Counted from the stretch's first letter, positions 16,710-25,302 are shown. The stretch is DNA of 33,725 bases from Elusimicrobia bacterium HGW-Elusimicrobia-3 (GCA_002840355.1 PHAL01000030.1:1-33725); one strand, 5' to 3'. Program-made: numbers and translations. Notes: generated by a model not told the origin, from the letters alone.

Positions 16710-16733
16710 ATATACAAGAAGACAGGAGGACTT

Positions 16734-17759
16734 ATGAACAAACCTTTTAAATCCCTTTCACTGCTGGCCGCCGCGGCCCTGCTGCTGCCGGCCCTGGCCA
16801 ACGCCGGCTCCAAGAGCATATACGGCGACGACAACCGCCTCGACTACTTCGAGGCCTCCCCCGCCATGCGCACCCTGGCCGATTCAGTGGTCTCGCTCTG
16901 GCCCTCCAAGCAGGTCAAGTTCGAAGGAGGCGAGTACAAGCTCGCCACCATCGGCTTCGGCGACGCCCTGGGCCTCTGCCCCGGCGAGCAGTTCCGCGAG
17001 CAGCCCATAGGCGCCTTCTGCTCCGGCACCCTGGTAGGCGAGGACCTGATCATGACCGCCGGCCACTGCATAACGGACGCGGCCTCCTGCGCCGACGCCC
17101 GCTTCGTCTTCAACTTCAACATAGATAATGACGGCGGCAGGGCCCGCACGGCCGTGCCGGCCAAGGACGTCTACACCTGCAAGCGCATCGTAAAGCGCGA
17201 CCTGGACCGCCAGGCCGACGGCCTGGTCAACACCGGCATCGTGATCATCGGCGCCCTGCTCGGCAAGCAGCCCGGCCCCGACTACGCCATCATACAGCTC
17301 GACCGCAAGGTGGAAGGCCGCAAGCCGCTGCCCGTAAACCGCAGCAAGGACCTCAAGGCCGGCGACAAGATCTTCGTGATCGGCCACCCGGTGGGCCTGC
17401 CGCTCAAAGTGGCCGGCGACGCGAGCGTGCGCAATACCGAGCCCAAGTCCTTCTTCCTGACCGACCTCGACACCTTCGGCGGCAACTCCGGATCGGCGGT
17501 GTTCAACGCCCGCACGAACAAGATAGAGGGCATCCTGGTGCGCGGCGGCACCGACTTCGTGGACAGCCCGGCCGGCTGCAAGGTGCAGTACAAGCTCGGC
17601 CAGAACGAAGGCAAAGGCGAGGCCGTGACCAAGATCTCCATAGTGCAGAAGTACATCCCCGAGATCGGCTCGCACAAGGCGGCCGCCGAAGTTCGCGACA
17701 TGGCCGTGGAGCAGGTTCCCCCCGCCGGCGAGGAGCTGGCCCGCAAAGTACGGTTCTAA
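16734..17759 (+). CDS. Secreted trypsin-like serine protease
   Basis: 341 residues. A signal peptide with a KPFK basic start, a Leu/Ala core and cleavage after ALANA leads into a chymotrypsin-fold (S1) domain. The triad is visible: His in LIMTAGHCI (about 105), Asp in GPDYAIIQLD (about 184) and Ser in GGNSGSAVF (about 250). Several cysteines may form disulfides. The layout resembles glutamyl-endopeptidase/V8-like bacterial proteases. The ATG at 16734 is chosen over the upstream in-frame GTG at 16683 because of the AGGAGG site and because the signal peptide then begins properly. It has its own promoter and terminator. Substrate is unknown. Confidence 0.88.
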   Translation: MNKPFKSLSLLAAAALLLPALANAGSKSIYGDDNRLDYFEASPAMRTLADSVVSLWPSKQVKFEGGEYKLATIGFGDALGLCPGEQFREQPIGAFCSGTLVGEDLIMTAGHCITDAASCADARFVFNFNIDNDGGRARTAVPAKDVYTCKRIVKRDLDRQADGLVNTGIVIIGALLGKQPGPDYAIIQLDRKVEGRKPLPVNRSKDLKAGDKIFVIGHPVGLPLKVAGDASVRNTEPKSFFLTDLDTFGGNSGSAVFNARTNKIEGILVRGGTDFVDSPAGCKVQYKLGQNEGKGEAVTKISIVQKYIPEIGSHKAAAEVRDMAVEQVPPAGEELARKVRF

Positions 17760-17773
17760 GAAGTTCTTGCTCC

Positions 17774-17809
17774 AAGCAGAAACCCCGCCCGGCGCGGGGT
17801 TTCTTGCTT
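17774..17809 (+). terminator. Terminator of the protease gene
   Basis: GAAACCCCGC (17779-17788) pairs with GCGGGGTTTC (17794-17803) over a five-base loop. The stem is extended outward by AAGCA/TGCTT with one bulged base and ends in a T-rich run. Confidence 0.88.
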
Positions 17810-17852
17810 TTACGCCCCTAAAATATTAATCTAGTCTTGGTTAGGGGGAAGC

Positions 17853-18260
17853 ATGAAAACTCTGTTATTACAGGCCGCAGCCGCGGCCTTGCTGTGCGTC
17901 GCAGCCTGCAGCCCGGCCGACCACGCGGTCAGCGCGGCCGAGCACGGCTTTCGCCAGGACCTGATGGCGGTGGGCGAAGTGGTGAACTTCAGGGAGACCG
18001 GTACGAAAAAGCTGCAGGCCGCCGAAGGCGAGGCCGTGCTGCTGCGCTTCGAGAGCGAGGTTAAATGGCTGACACTAGACGAGGCGATAGCCAGGTCCGG
18101 CGGTCCCGGAGACACGCAGGAGTACTTCGGCAAGGCCCAGTATGTCTTTGAGAAGCTCGGCGCCGGGCCCAAGGCAGGCCGCGTGGAACTAATCAGGGGC
18201 GCCGCGCTGATGGCCCGCACCGACATAGGCTGGATCTACAAAGGCCTGGCAGAAAACTAA
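17853..18260 (+). CDS. Small putative lipoprotein
   Basis: 135 residues. The signal peptide ends in a lipobox-like CVAAC at about residues 15-19, so a lipid-anchored protein with Cys19 as the first mature residue is likely. The mature part is about 117 residues of mixed alpha/beta character, with no motif I recognise. A purine-rich AGGGGGA site lies six bases before the ATG, and an AT-rich CTAAAATATTAATC stretch upstream may hold the -10 box. It stands alone between the protease terminator and the CsgG/FlgO-like gene. Confidence 0.72.
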   Translation: MKTLLLQAAAAALLCVAACSPADHAVSAAEHGFRQDLMAVGEVVNFRETGTKKLQAAEGEAVLLRFESEVKWLTLDEAIARSGGPGDTQEYFGKAQYVFEKLGAGPKAGRVELIRGAALMARTDIGWIYKGLAEN

Positions 18261-18394
18261 AGCAGCCAGGCGCCTTCACGGCCGGCCGCGCCTGCGCCCG
18301 GCCCGTCTTTCTTTGCCCCCTCCGCCATCTTCCAAGTGGGATAAATGTCAATTATTTGGGGAATACGCCAATGGCCCCGCCTCCACGCGGGCAG

Positions 18395-18400
18395 TATACT
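18395..18400 (+). promoter_or_regulatory. -10 box for the CsgG/FlgO-like gene
   Basis: TATACT lies 20 bases before the ATG at 18420, with a GAGGAGG ribosome-binding site at 18410-18416. No good -35 box is seen. The predicted leader is only about 13 bases. Confidence 0.45.
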
Positions 18401-18419
18401 ATACCCATGAGGAGGCCCT

Positions 18420-19292
18420 ATGAAACGCGCGGGATTGTATTTCCTTGCCGCGCTCGCTTTCATCTGCGGGCCGCACCTCCCTGCCCTGGCGGGCGGCCCC
18501 GATTGCGATAAGGCCGCCGGGGAGATAATCAGTTTCTCCCGGGCCAACGGCATAGACCGGGTCTCGGTGCTGGGCTTCTCCGCCAGGACCGGCGTGGACA
18601 AGAGCGAAGCCGATTACATTTCCGAAAAGACCGGCGCCTGCCTGGCAGGCCTGGAAAAGCCGGCGCTGATAGAGCGCGCCCTGCTGGAGAAAGTGCTGAA
18701 GGAAAGCAGGCTGTCGGCCGCCGCCGGCGGCGGCCCGGGGAGGAACAAGGAGCCCTCGGATATCTTTTTGGTGGACGCCGTGGTGACCGGGACGGTCTTC
18801 GCGGCCGGGAAGAAACTGAAGGTGCTGACCAGGCTGATAGAAGTGAGGACAGGCAGGGTGCTGCTGGCGGTGCAGTCCGAGACACAGCGCGAGTGGTCTC
18901 AATACCTGGAATCCCCGGAGCTGCTCAACGACTGGGACCCGGCTGACTGGGCGCTGCCGCCGCTGGACCTGCGGGACGCCGTACTAGACGAAGGAAAAGC
19001 GCGCTGCGCAGAGCGGAAAATGCTGCTGGGGAAACTGAACGCCGGGATGGTGGACGCCAAGGCCCGCCACTGGGCCGCCAAAATGAAGGAACCCGGCTTC
19101 AGCATACGCGGCCTGACCCGGAATCCGGGCACCGAGATCACGGACCCGGCATTAAAAGCCAGGTTCTATAAGTTGCTGGGCGCTTATTACCGCGATCCGG
19201 CCGCGGCCCCGCCGGCGGCGGAGGCATTGCCGGCCCTGAACGGACTCCTGGAGGAGGAGTCTAAGGTTTATAACGAATGCGGCTACCGCTGA
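18420..19292 (+). CDS. Exported protein with a CsgG/FlgO-like domain
   Basis: 290 residues. A signal peptide (cleavage near ALAGG, about residue 24) leads to a domain patterned like the CsgG/FlgO/LpoB group: VSVLGFSARTGVDKSEADYI, then LEKPALIERALLEKVLKESRL, then FLVDAVVTGTVFAAGKKL and LIEVRTGRVLLAV. In this group the domain is a periplasmic alpha/beta unit found in secretion pores and surface-assembly lipoproteins. There is no lipobox Cys. The C-terminal half (about 165-290) is helical with no recognised motif. The last ten bases overlap the convergent response-regulator gene. Function unknown; no curli or flagellar gene is nearby. Confidence 0.68.
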   Translation: MKRAGLYFLAALAFICGPHLPALAGGPDCDKAAGEIISFSRANGIDRVSVLGFSARTGVDKSEADYISEKTGACLAGLEKPALIERALLEKVLKESRLSAAAGGGPGRNKEPSDIFLVDAVVTGTVFAAGKKLKVLTRLIEVRTGRVLLAVQSETQREWSQYLESPELLNDWDPADWALPPLDLRDAVLDEGKARCAERKMLLGKLNAGMVDAKARHWAAKMKEPGFSIRGLTRNPGTEITDPALKARFYKLLGAYYRDPAAAPPAAEALPALNGLLEEESKVYNECGYR

Positions 19293-20089
19293 CTGGCCGG
19301 ACCGCGCCCGGACCGCAGGAAAGTCCCGATGATGCCCTCGAGTTTCTCTATGTCGGCCGGCTTGGTCAGGTAGTCCAGCGCGCCTATCTCCAGGCAGGCC
19401 CGCGCCACGTCCCCGTCGTCCCTGCCGCTGAGCATGATGAAGCCCGTCCTGGGCAGTTCCGGGACAAGTTCCCGCAGCACCGCAACGCCGTCCATGCCGG
19501 GCATGGATATATCCAGCACCGCCACGTCGGGCCGCCGCACCAGGGCCAGCTGCACGGCGCGCTTGCCGTCGTCGGCCTGCAGCACCTCGTAACCGTCGTC
19601 GGAGAGCAGCCGGGCCAGCGCGCGCTTGAAAGGGATGTCGTCGTCGGCCAGCAGCACCACGCCGCTGCTTTTACCCTCCGGGCGCGGAGCGGCAACGGGG
19701 GGCGGGACGGGGCGCGCAACGGCCGGGGCCTTCTTTACGCCCAGTACGCGGTCTATCTCGTCCAGGGCCGGCAGCAGCCCGTCCCCCTTGGAGAGGAAAG
19801 CGGTAGCCCCGGCTTTAAGATAGCGCTCGGCGTCCGTCTCGGCGTCGTGGCCGGTGAGTATCACTACCGGCACGGCGGAGGCCGCGCGGATCTTGGCCAG
19901 CACGGCCGAGCCGCTCATTACCGGCAGGTCCCTGTCCAGCACCACCAGGTCCGGAGAATGCTGCTTAAAAGCCTGCTCGCCGGCCCCTCCGTCGGCCGCG
20001 GTGATCACGCTGTGCCCCGCGCGGGTCAGGAAAACCTCCAACGCGTCGCGCGCCACCCCGTCGTCTTCCACTATTAGTATTTTCGCCAT
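19283..20089 (-). CDS. Response regulator with two receiver domains and no output domain
   Basis: 268 residues. Receiver 1 (about 1-118) has ILIVEDD, the phospho-acceptor Asp in LVVLDRDLP, and the Lys in FLSKGDG. An Ala/Pro-rich linker follows, then receiver 2 (about 142-265) with VVLLADDD, Asp in VAVLDISMPGMDG and Lys in YLTKPAD. Both have the acidic pocket, the acceptor Asp and the Lys, so both can probably be phosphorylated. There is no DNA-binding, cyclase or phosphatase domain, so it likely signals by protein contact or acts in a phosphorelay. No histidine kinase is adjacent. It lies 30 bases after the pirin gene. Confidence 0.88.
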   Translation of the reverse strand: MAKILIVEDDGVARDALEVFLTRAGHSVITAADGGAGEQAFKQHSPDLVVLDRDLPVMSGSAVLAKIRAASAVPVVILTGHDAETDAERYLKAGATAFLSKGDGLLPALDEIDRVLGVKKAPAVARPVPPPVAAPRPEGKSSGVVLLADDDIPFKRALARLLSDDGYEVLQADDGKRAVQLALVRRPDVAVLDISMPGMDGVAVLRELVPELPRTGFIMLSGRDDGDVARACLEIGALDYLTKPADIEKLEGIIGTFLRSGRGPASQR

Positions 20090-20119
20090 ACCTTTCCCGC
20101 CCCCTCCCGCGCGCTTGGG

Positions 20120-20962
20120 CTACTTTATGAATTTTCCCGCGCGGTACTCGTTGTAGGCCCGGTTTAGCTCGGCCTCGGTGTTCATCACTATCGAACCGCG
20201 CCAGGCCACCGGTTCATTAAGGGGTTTGCCCGCCATCAGCATGAAACGCAGGCCTTCTTTTGAGGCGTGGCAGTCCAGCGCGTCGCCGTCCTGCAGCACG
20301 GCCAGCTGGCCGGGCGTCAACACCCGCCCGTCCTTGCCGTCCAGCTTGCCGGAACCTTCGAACACGCAGCACAGCACGTTGTCCTCGGGCCTCAGGTCGA
20401 GAGTAAAAGCGGCGCCGGGTTCGGCTTTCACGTCGAAGAACCAAGGCTTGATCACTATGTCCTGCGCCGGGCCTTCCACGCCGCCGTACTCGCCGCAGAT
20501 GAGCTTCAGGCTGAAGCCCTCGCCCTTGTACTCCTTCATGTCGGCGGCTTTGATGTCGCGGTAGCTGGGGCGCGTCATCTTGTCCTTCTTGGGCAGGTTG
20601 GCCCACAGTTGGAAGCCGCGCATCGTCCCCTCGTAAGCCTTCGGCATCTCCTGGTGCACGATGCCCGATCCTGCCGTCATCCACTGCACCTGGCCGCTCT
20701 TGATCACGCCGGAATTGCCCAGCGAATCGCGGTGCTCCACCACGCCTTCGAGCATGTAGGTGATGGTCTCTATGCCGCGGTGCGGGTGCCACGGGAAACC
20801 CGCGATGTAGTCCTCGGGATTGTCCGAGCCGAAATTGTCCAGCAGCAGGAACGGGTCGGTAAGCGCCGTGTCGCCGAAGCCGAAGATGCGCTTAAGCTTC
20901 ACGCCGGCGCCATCCACCACCCACTGCCCTTCCGCCACCGCTTTTATGGTCCTGGTTTTCAT
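20120..20962 (-). CDS. Pirin family protein
   Basis: 280 residues, a cupin bicupin of the pirin family. The metal-binding cupin motif is HPHRGIETITYMLEG with further His and Glu in GSGIVHQEMP; the second cupin begins near residue 160. Members bind iron and some have quercetinase activity or regulate partner enzymes; the role here is unknown. The start at 20962 is chosen because MKTRTIK is a typical pirin N-terminus and overlaps the amylase stop (ATGA). The upstream open frame reads into the amylase gene. Confidence 0.9.
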   Translation of the reverse strand: MKTRTIKAVAEGQWVVDGAGVKLKRIFGFGDTALTDPFLLLDNFGSDNPEDYIAGFPWHPHRGIETITYMLEGVVEHRDSLGNSGVIKSGQVQWMTAGSGIVHQEMPKAYEGTMRGFQLWANLPKKDKMTRPSYRDIKAADMKEYKGEGFSLKLICGEYGGVEGPAQDIVIKPWFFDVKAEPGAAFTLDLRPEDNVLCCVFEGSGKLDGKDGRVLTPGQLAVLQDGDALDCHASKEGLRFMLMAGKPLNEPVAWRGSIVMNTEAELNRAYNEYRAGKFIK

Positions 20963-22518
20963 TTTTCCTCCCCGTACTCCGGGCCGCCGGGCAGCCGCCA
21001 CGGCTTGCCCGCTACTCTGCCTTTCACAAATACGCGCAGGCCGTGCGCCGGCACCCTGGCCGACAGCGCGCCGCCTTTAACTTTTAGTTTCACGCCGGTA
21101 TAAAGCTCGCGATATTTCCCGTCGGCCAGGCCGGCGGCGCTCATCGGCGCGGCTCGCCCGTCCTTATTGAGGAACACCACCGCGGTCTCGCCGCCATAGT
21201 CGCGGCGAAAAGCGTACTGGTGCTCCGCCGCCAGCAGCCCGGTCTGCGCCCCGCGCCGCAGCGGCCTCGCGGCCGCGCGCATGGCGTTGAGCTTTTTAAG
21301 GTGATGGTAGACCGGGTCGCTCTTGGCCCGCTTTATGCCCTCCGCGCCGAGCAGGCGCCGGTTGTCCGGGTCGTTGCCGCCTGGCAGGCGCGCCTCGGTG
21401 CCGTAGAACACGCAAGGGATGCCGCGCGCCGCGAAATAGAAGTTCAGCGCGTCGAAATACTGCTCGGCCGTCGCCGGTGTCCCTTCGCCGTTCGCGCCGT
21501 TGAAGCGCGGCTTGTCGTGGTTGTCGAGGAAGGTCACCAGCCAGGTGGCGTCGCCGTAAAGCCCGTCATGTTTAAAGATCCCGTTGGCCGCGGCGTAGTT
21601 GCCGCCCTTGAAGACGGCCTCCATCGGCCCCCAGGTCCCCATGGAGGACAGCGGCATGTCCAGCACGCTGATGCCGGCGTTCATCGGGTCCCCTTCGGCC
21701 AGGCGCGTGTAGGAGGAGAGCAGCACGAAGTCGTCGCGCGTCCAGGCCTCGCCGAACATGAAGAAATCTTTTTTCCCTTTGTGCATCTCGGCGGCGAAAT
21801 CCCGCCAGAAATCGTTCTTCATCCACACCAGCGTGTCCAGGCGGAAGGCGTCCACGCCCAGGTCCCGGTACTTGCCGTAGATGTCCGTGAACCACTTCAG
21901 CACTTCAGGGTTCTCGTCGTTGAAGTCCAGCAGGTCGGCCAGCGCCGGGCCCTTCCGGTTGAACCACTCTTTGTCGTCGGCGTAGTAGTCGAAGGCTAGC
22001 CCGCCGCCCCGCACCGTGCCGCGTTCGCGATGCCATTTTACGGAGGGGTGGGTGTCGCCGCCGTGGCCATGGTTGAGCACGATGTCCTGCACGATCTTCA
22101 GCCCTTTGCCGTGGGCGGCCTCTATCAGGTCGGCGTAGGAGGCGCCCGGCGATTCCAGGTGCGGGTCGATCTTGGAAAAGTCCCAGGCCCAGTAGCCGTG
22201 GTAGCCGGCCGCGTCGTAGGTACGGGAGCCGTTGACGTAGCGCCCGGGCGGCTGCATCACCGGCGGGGTGATCCAGACGGCGGTAAAGCCCATGTTCTTT
22301 ATATGGTCCAGATTGTCGATGAGGCCGCGAAAGTCCCCGCCCTGGTAGTAGCGCAGGTTGCCCGGGACATATTCGTCCCCGTAAATATCGTTATTGGCGG
22401 GGTCGCCATCGGCATAGCGGTCGGTCACGGCCAGGTAAATGGTCTCATCCCTGAAGTCCGCGGCCGCGGCCGGCGCGGCCAGCAGCAGCGCCAAGAGCGC
22501 CGTAGTTTTGGATATCAT
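20959..22518 (-). CDS. Secreted GH13 alpha-amylase family protein
   Basis: 519 residues. A signal peptide with a Leu/Ala core ending near PAAAA is followed by a GH13 TIM barrel. Region I is QDIVLNHGH, region II DAFRLDT with the nucleophile Asp, region III MFGEAWT with the acid Glu, and region IV FLDNHDKPRF. A C-terminal beta domain follows (GLLAAEHQYAFRRDYGG). It should hydrolyse or transfer alpha-1,4-glucans outside the cytoplasm. The start is ATG at 22518, placed after a GGAGA site; the in-frame TTG at 22533 lies before that site. The stop overlaps the pirin start, so the two are translationally coupled. Confidence 0.9.
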   Translation of the reverse strand: MISKTTALLALLLAAPAAAADFRDETIYLAVTDRYADGDPANNDIYGDEYVPGNLRYYQGGDFRGLIDNLDHIKNMGFTAVWITPPVMQPPGRYVNGSRTYDAAGYHGYWAWDFSKIDPHLESPGASYADLIEAAHGKGLKIVQDIVLNHGHGGDTHPSVKWHRERGTVRGGGLAFDYYADDKEWFNRKGPALADLLDFNDENPEVLKWFTDIYGKYRDLGVDAFRLDTLVWMKNDFWRDFAAEMHKGKKDFFMFGEAWTRDDFVLLSSYTRLAEGDPMNAGISVLDMPLSSMGTWGPMEAVFKGGNYAAANGIFKHDGLYGDATWLVTFLDNHDKPRFNGANGEGTPATAEQYFDALNFYFAARGIPCVFYGTEARLPGGNDPDNRRLLGAEGIKRAKSDPVYHHLKKLNAMRAAARPLRRGAQTGLLAAEHQYAFRRDYGGETAVVFLNKDGRAAPMSAAGLADGKYRELYTGVKLKVKGGALSARVPAHGLRVFVKGRVAGKPWRLPGGPEYGEEK

Positions 22519-22593
22519 AAGTCTCCTAATCAATTGTAGGAAAAATAGGCGCGGGTATCGTAAGTTTTTACGGCTGGCGCGGGAAACAAAAAA

Positions 22594-22611
22594 GCCGGGA
22601 CGGGTCCCGGC
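22594..22611 (-). terminator. Terminator of the infC-to-TSCPD operon
   Basis: GCCGGGAC (22594-22601) pairs with GTCCCGGC (22604-22611). The loop is tight; CGGG as a tetraloop with a 7-bp stem is more likely. On the minus strand a TTTTTT run follows directly. Confidence 0.88.
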
Positions 22612-22630
22612 CTTTCTTGCTCATTCGGAT

Positions 22631-22885
22631 CTATTTCTCTGCTTTCAGCAGCCGCTCCAGCACGCGGGCCAGCTGGTCGGAGCAGGAGGTGGCCTTATCG
22701 CCGCAGGTGATGCCCCGCAGCTTGGCTATGGCCTCTTTTACCGGCATCCCCTCGAGCAGCCGCGCCATCGCCGCCAGGTTGCCGGGGCAGCCGCTGAAGA
22801 ACTTGACGCCCTTCAGGCGGCCGTCGGCCACGCTGAAGCTCACCTCTTTGGAGCAGACGCCCTCGAGCTTGTGCTTTTTGGTCAC
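22631..22885 (-). CDS. TSCPD domain protein
   Basis: 84 residues. Its layout matches the small stand-alone TSCPD family: an N-terminal strand region (KLEGVCSKEVSFSVADGRL), a conserved FFSGCPGNLAAMARLLEGM, and a C-terminal CGDKATSCSDQLARVLE. The name-giving TSCPD motif reads TSCSD here. The same domain occurs at the end of B12-dependent ribonucleotide reductases. The stand-alone function is not known. The start is GTG at 22885, overlapping the pheT stop (GTGA), so it is translated with pheT. Confidence 0.82.
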   Translation of the reverse strand: MTKKHKLEGVCSKEVSFSVADGRLKGVKFFSGCPGNLAAMARLLEGMPVKEAIAKLRGITCGDKATSCSDQLARVLERLLKAEK

Positions 22886-25269
22886 GCGCGCAGCCTGGCC
22901 CCGAAGTTCTTGGTCAGCTTGTCGAGGATGGCCGTCATGCGGGCGCCCACCTCGGCGTCGTTGAGCGTTTTCTCCATCGAGGAGAACGTGAAGCGCACCG
23001 TCAGGCTGCGGTTGCCGGCCGGGATATTCTTGCCCTTGTAGACGTCCACCAGCCGCGCGCTGTGCAGGTCCTGCACGCCGGAGAAAGAGCGTTCCAGCTC
23101 CGCCCACTCGTGCTTTTCCTCCAGGATCACGCTCAGGTCCCGCCAGTTCTGCGGGAAAGCCGAGACGGGCTTGATCTTGGTTATCTTCTGCCAGAACTCG
23201 GTCTTGCCTGCCACGGCCAGGCAGGAGAGCGGGATCTCGAAGTAGTAAATGTTATTGTCCTTGAAGTCGGCCGCGGCGCAGACCGCGGGCGCGAGCTTGC
23301 CCAGGAAGCCGGCGCTGCCGCCGCCCAGCCGCATCTCAAGGCAATGGCCGGGCAGGAAATAGGCCGGGGCCTTCTTGGGCTTCTCGTAGCGGAAGCCGCC
23401 CTTGCCGGCGAAGAGGCGGTTCATCACGCCCTTGAGGTAGTAGAAATCGGCAGAGGCGCTGCCGCCCTGCCAGGAGCCGCCCTCGGGCAGGGGGCCGTAG
23501 GCCAGTCCGGCGCAGTATATTTCCTCGGCCTTGCCGGCGTCCTTGCGGGCGTAGGCGGTACCGGCCTCGAAGAGCAGCGCTGTCTCCCGTCCGCGGTTGA
23601 GGTTGTAGCGAAGCGTTTTTAGCAGACCAGCCAGCAGCGTCGGGCGCAGGTACTGGTAATCGGAAGAGAGCGGGTTCTTGACTTCCAGCGCCGCCTCCGG
23701 CTCCAGGCCGCAGGCCTTCAGTTCTTTGGCCGAGGAGAAATCGTAATTGTAGACCTCGCTGAAACCCAGCGCGGCCAGCGTGTTGCGCAGCTCCGTAGTG
23801 ACGGTCCAGAGCGGGCTCACGGTGGACGGGCGCATCGGCATATTGGAGGCGGACGGGATGACGTCGTAGCCTACGTAGCGGGCCACTTCCTCGGCCACGT
23901 CCCAGGCGCTCTCGATGTCCTGCCGGTAGGACGGCACCGTGAATTTCCACGGCTTGGCGTCCTTCAGGTCCGGCTGGAAGGCCCGCAGGCAGGCGTAGAT
24001 CTCGCCGTCGGCGATGCCGGTGCCGAGTATAGCGTTCACGCCGGCGGGGTCCACGTCCAGCACCGGCGGCTGATAGGCCACCGGGTAATTGTCGGTGATC
24101 TGCTGCGCGCTGGCGCCGGGCGCGGCGGCCAGTATCAGGCCGGCCAGGCGGCGGGCCGCCCGCATGGGCAGCTCAGGGTCGGTGCCGCGCTCGAAGCGGT
24201 AGGAGGACTCGCTCTTGATGCCGGAGGCCTTGGAGGCCAGCCGCACGGTGGGCGGGTGGAAGCGGGCGGACTCTATCAGTATCGCGTCGGTCTCCTCGGA
24301 AACCGCGGTGTCCAGGCCGCCCATCACGCCGGCCAGGGCGGCGGGCTTGGAGGCGTCGGCGATGACCATCATGCCGGGGTCCAGCTTCAGGGCCTGGTTG
24401 TCGAGCGTCTTGAGCATCTCGCCGGCCAGCGCCTTGCGCACGATGATCTTGGGGCCGGCGAGTTTGGTTATGTCGAAGCAGTGGGTGGGCTGGCCCAGCT
24501 CATACATCACGTAGTTGGAGCCGTCTATCAGCAGGTTGCCCTTGGGGTTGCAGCCGACGGCGCGCAGGCGCGAGGCCATCCACTCGGGCGTCCTGGCGCC
24601 CTTCACGCCCTTGAGGACTATGGCGCCGTAGCGGGGGCACAGGTCCGGCACCTTGACCTCCACCGGCACCAGTTGGCCGGCGGCTTCGCCGGAAAACACC
24701 GGCACGTCTTTCATCCTAAGCCCGTAGAACAGGCAGAACTCGCGGGCCAGCGCGTAATGCGACAGGCAATGCGCCTGGTTGGGCAGCATCTCCACTTCCA
24801 TCGCGTAGTCGGATTTGGGGAAAAGCGTCGAGGCGTCGGTGCCGGGCTCGAGGCCCTCGGCCAGCACGAGGATGCCGCTGTTATCGTAGCCTTCCAGGCC
24901 CAGTTCGCCCGCGGAGCAGATCATGCCCTCGCTCTCCACGCCGCGGATCTTGGCCTTCTTCAGCTCGCCCTCGGCGAGGACGGCCCCCACCCTGGCGAAA
25001 GGGATGTTCTGGCCGACGGCGATATTCTTGGCGCCGCAGACCACGCGCATGACGGCCTTGCCGTCGTTGACGTCCACGAGCGAGAGCTTGTCGGCGTTCG
25101 GGTGCTTGTCTATCTTGTCTATCCGGCCCACGCACACGCCCGAGAAAGACGCCCCGGTCTTGCGCAGCTCCTCCACCTTCAGCCCCACGCGCCCAAGCTT
25201 GGCCGCCAGGTCTTCCGGCGTCGGAGGATTCTCAATATAATCAGCCAGCCACGAATATAAAATCTTCAT
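22882..25269 (-). CDS. pheT: Phenylalanyl-tRNA synthetase beta subunit
   Basis: 795 residues, usual length. An EMAP/OB-type tRNA-binding domain (GVCVGRIDKIDKHPNADKL, from about residue 45) is followed by the B3/B4 editing region (about 200-385), the B5 domain, the inactive synthetase core and a C-terminal ferredoxin-like anticodon-binding domain that ends near RMTAILDKLTKNFGA. Together with PheS it forms an alpha2beta2 enzyme that charges tRNA-Phe and edits Tyr. An unusual 160-base gap holding the structured element separates it from pheS. The GAGAGAAAG before the ATG is a modest ribosome-binding site. Confidence 0.96.
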   Translation of the reverse strand: MKILYSWLADYIENPPTPEDLAAKLGRVGLKVEELRKTGASFSGVCVGRIDKIDKHPNADKLSLVDVNDGKAVMRVVCGAKNIAVGQNIPFARVGAVLAEGELKKAKIRGVESEGMICSAGELGLEGYDNSGILVLAEGLEPGTDASTLFPKSDYAMEVEMLPNQAHCLSHYALAREFCLFYGLRMKDVPVFSGEAAGQLVPVEVKVPDLCPRYGAIVLKGVKGARTPEWMASRLRAVGCNPKGNLLIDGSNYVMYELGQPTHCFDITKLAGPKIIVRKALAGEMLKTLDNQALKLDPGMMVIADASKPAALAGVMGGLDTAVSEETDAILIESARFHPPTVRLASKASGIKSESSYRFERGTDPELPMRAARRLAGLILAAAPGASAQQITDNYPVAYQPPVLDVDPAGVNAILGTGIADGEIYACLRAFQPDLKDAKPWKFTVPSYRQDIESAWDVAEEVARYVGYDVIPSASNMPMRPSTVSPLWTVTTELRNTLAALGFSEVYNYDFSSAKELKACGLEPEAALEVKNPLSSDYQYLRPTLLAGLLKTLRYNLNRGRETALLFEAGTAYARKDAGKAEEIYCAGLAYGPLPEGGSWQGGSASADFYYLKGVMNRLFAGKGGFRYEKPKKAPAYFLPGHCLEMRLGGGSAGFLGKLAPAVCAAADFKDNNIYYFEIPLSCLAVAGKTEFWQKITKIKPVSAFPQNWRDLSVILEEKHEWAELERSFSGVQDLHSARLVDVYKGKNIPAGNRSLTVRFTFSSMEKTLNDAEVGARMTAILDKLTKNFGARLRA

Positions 25270-25302
25270 ACTTTCTCTCTTTTAATTTACCAAAGGTGGT
25301 TT

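Noticed and set aside
16683-16733. Upstream GTG as start of the secreted protease
   Set aside because: It would place 17 charged residues before the signal peptide and sits inside the -35 region; the AGGAGG site fits the ATG at 16734.
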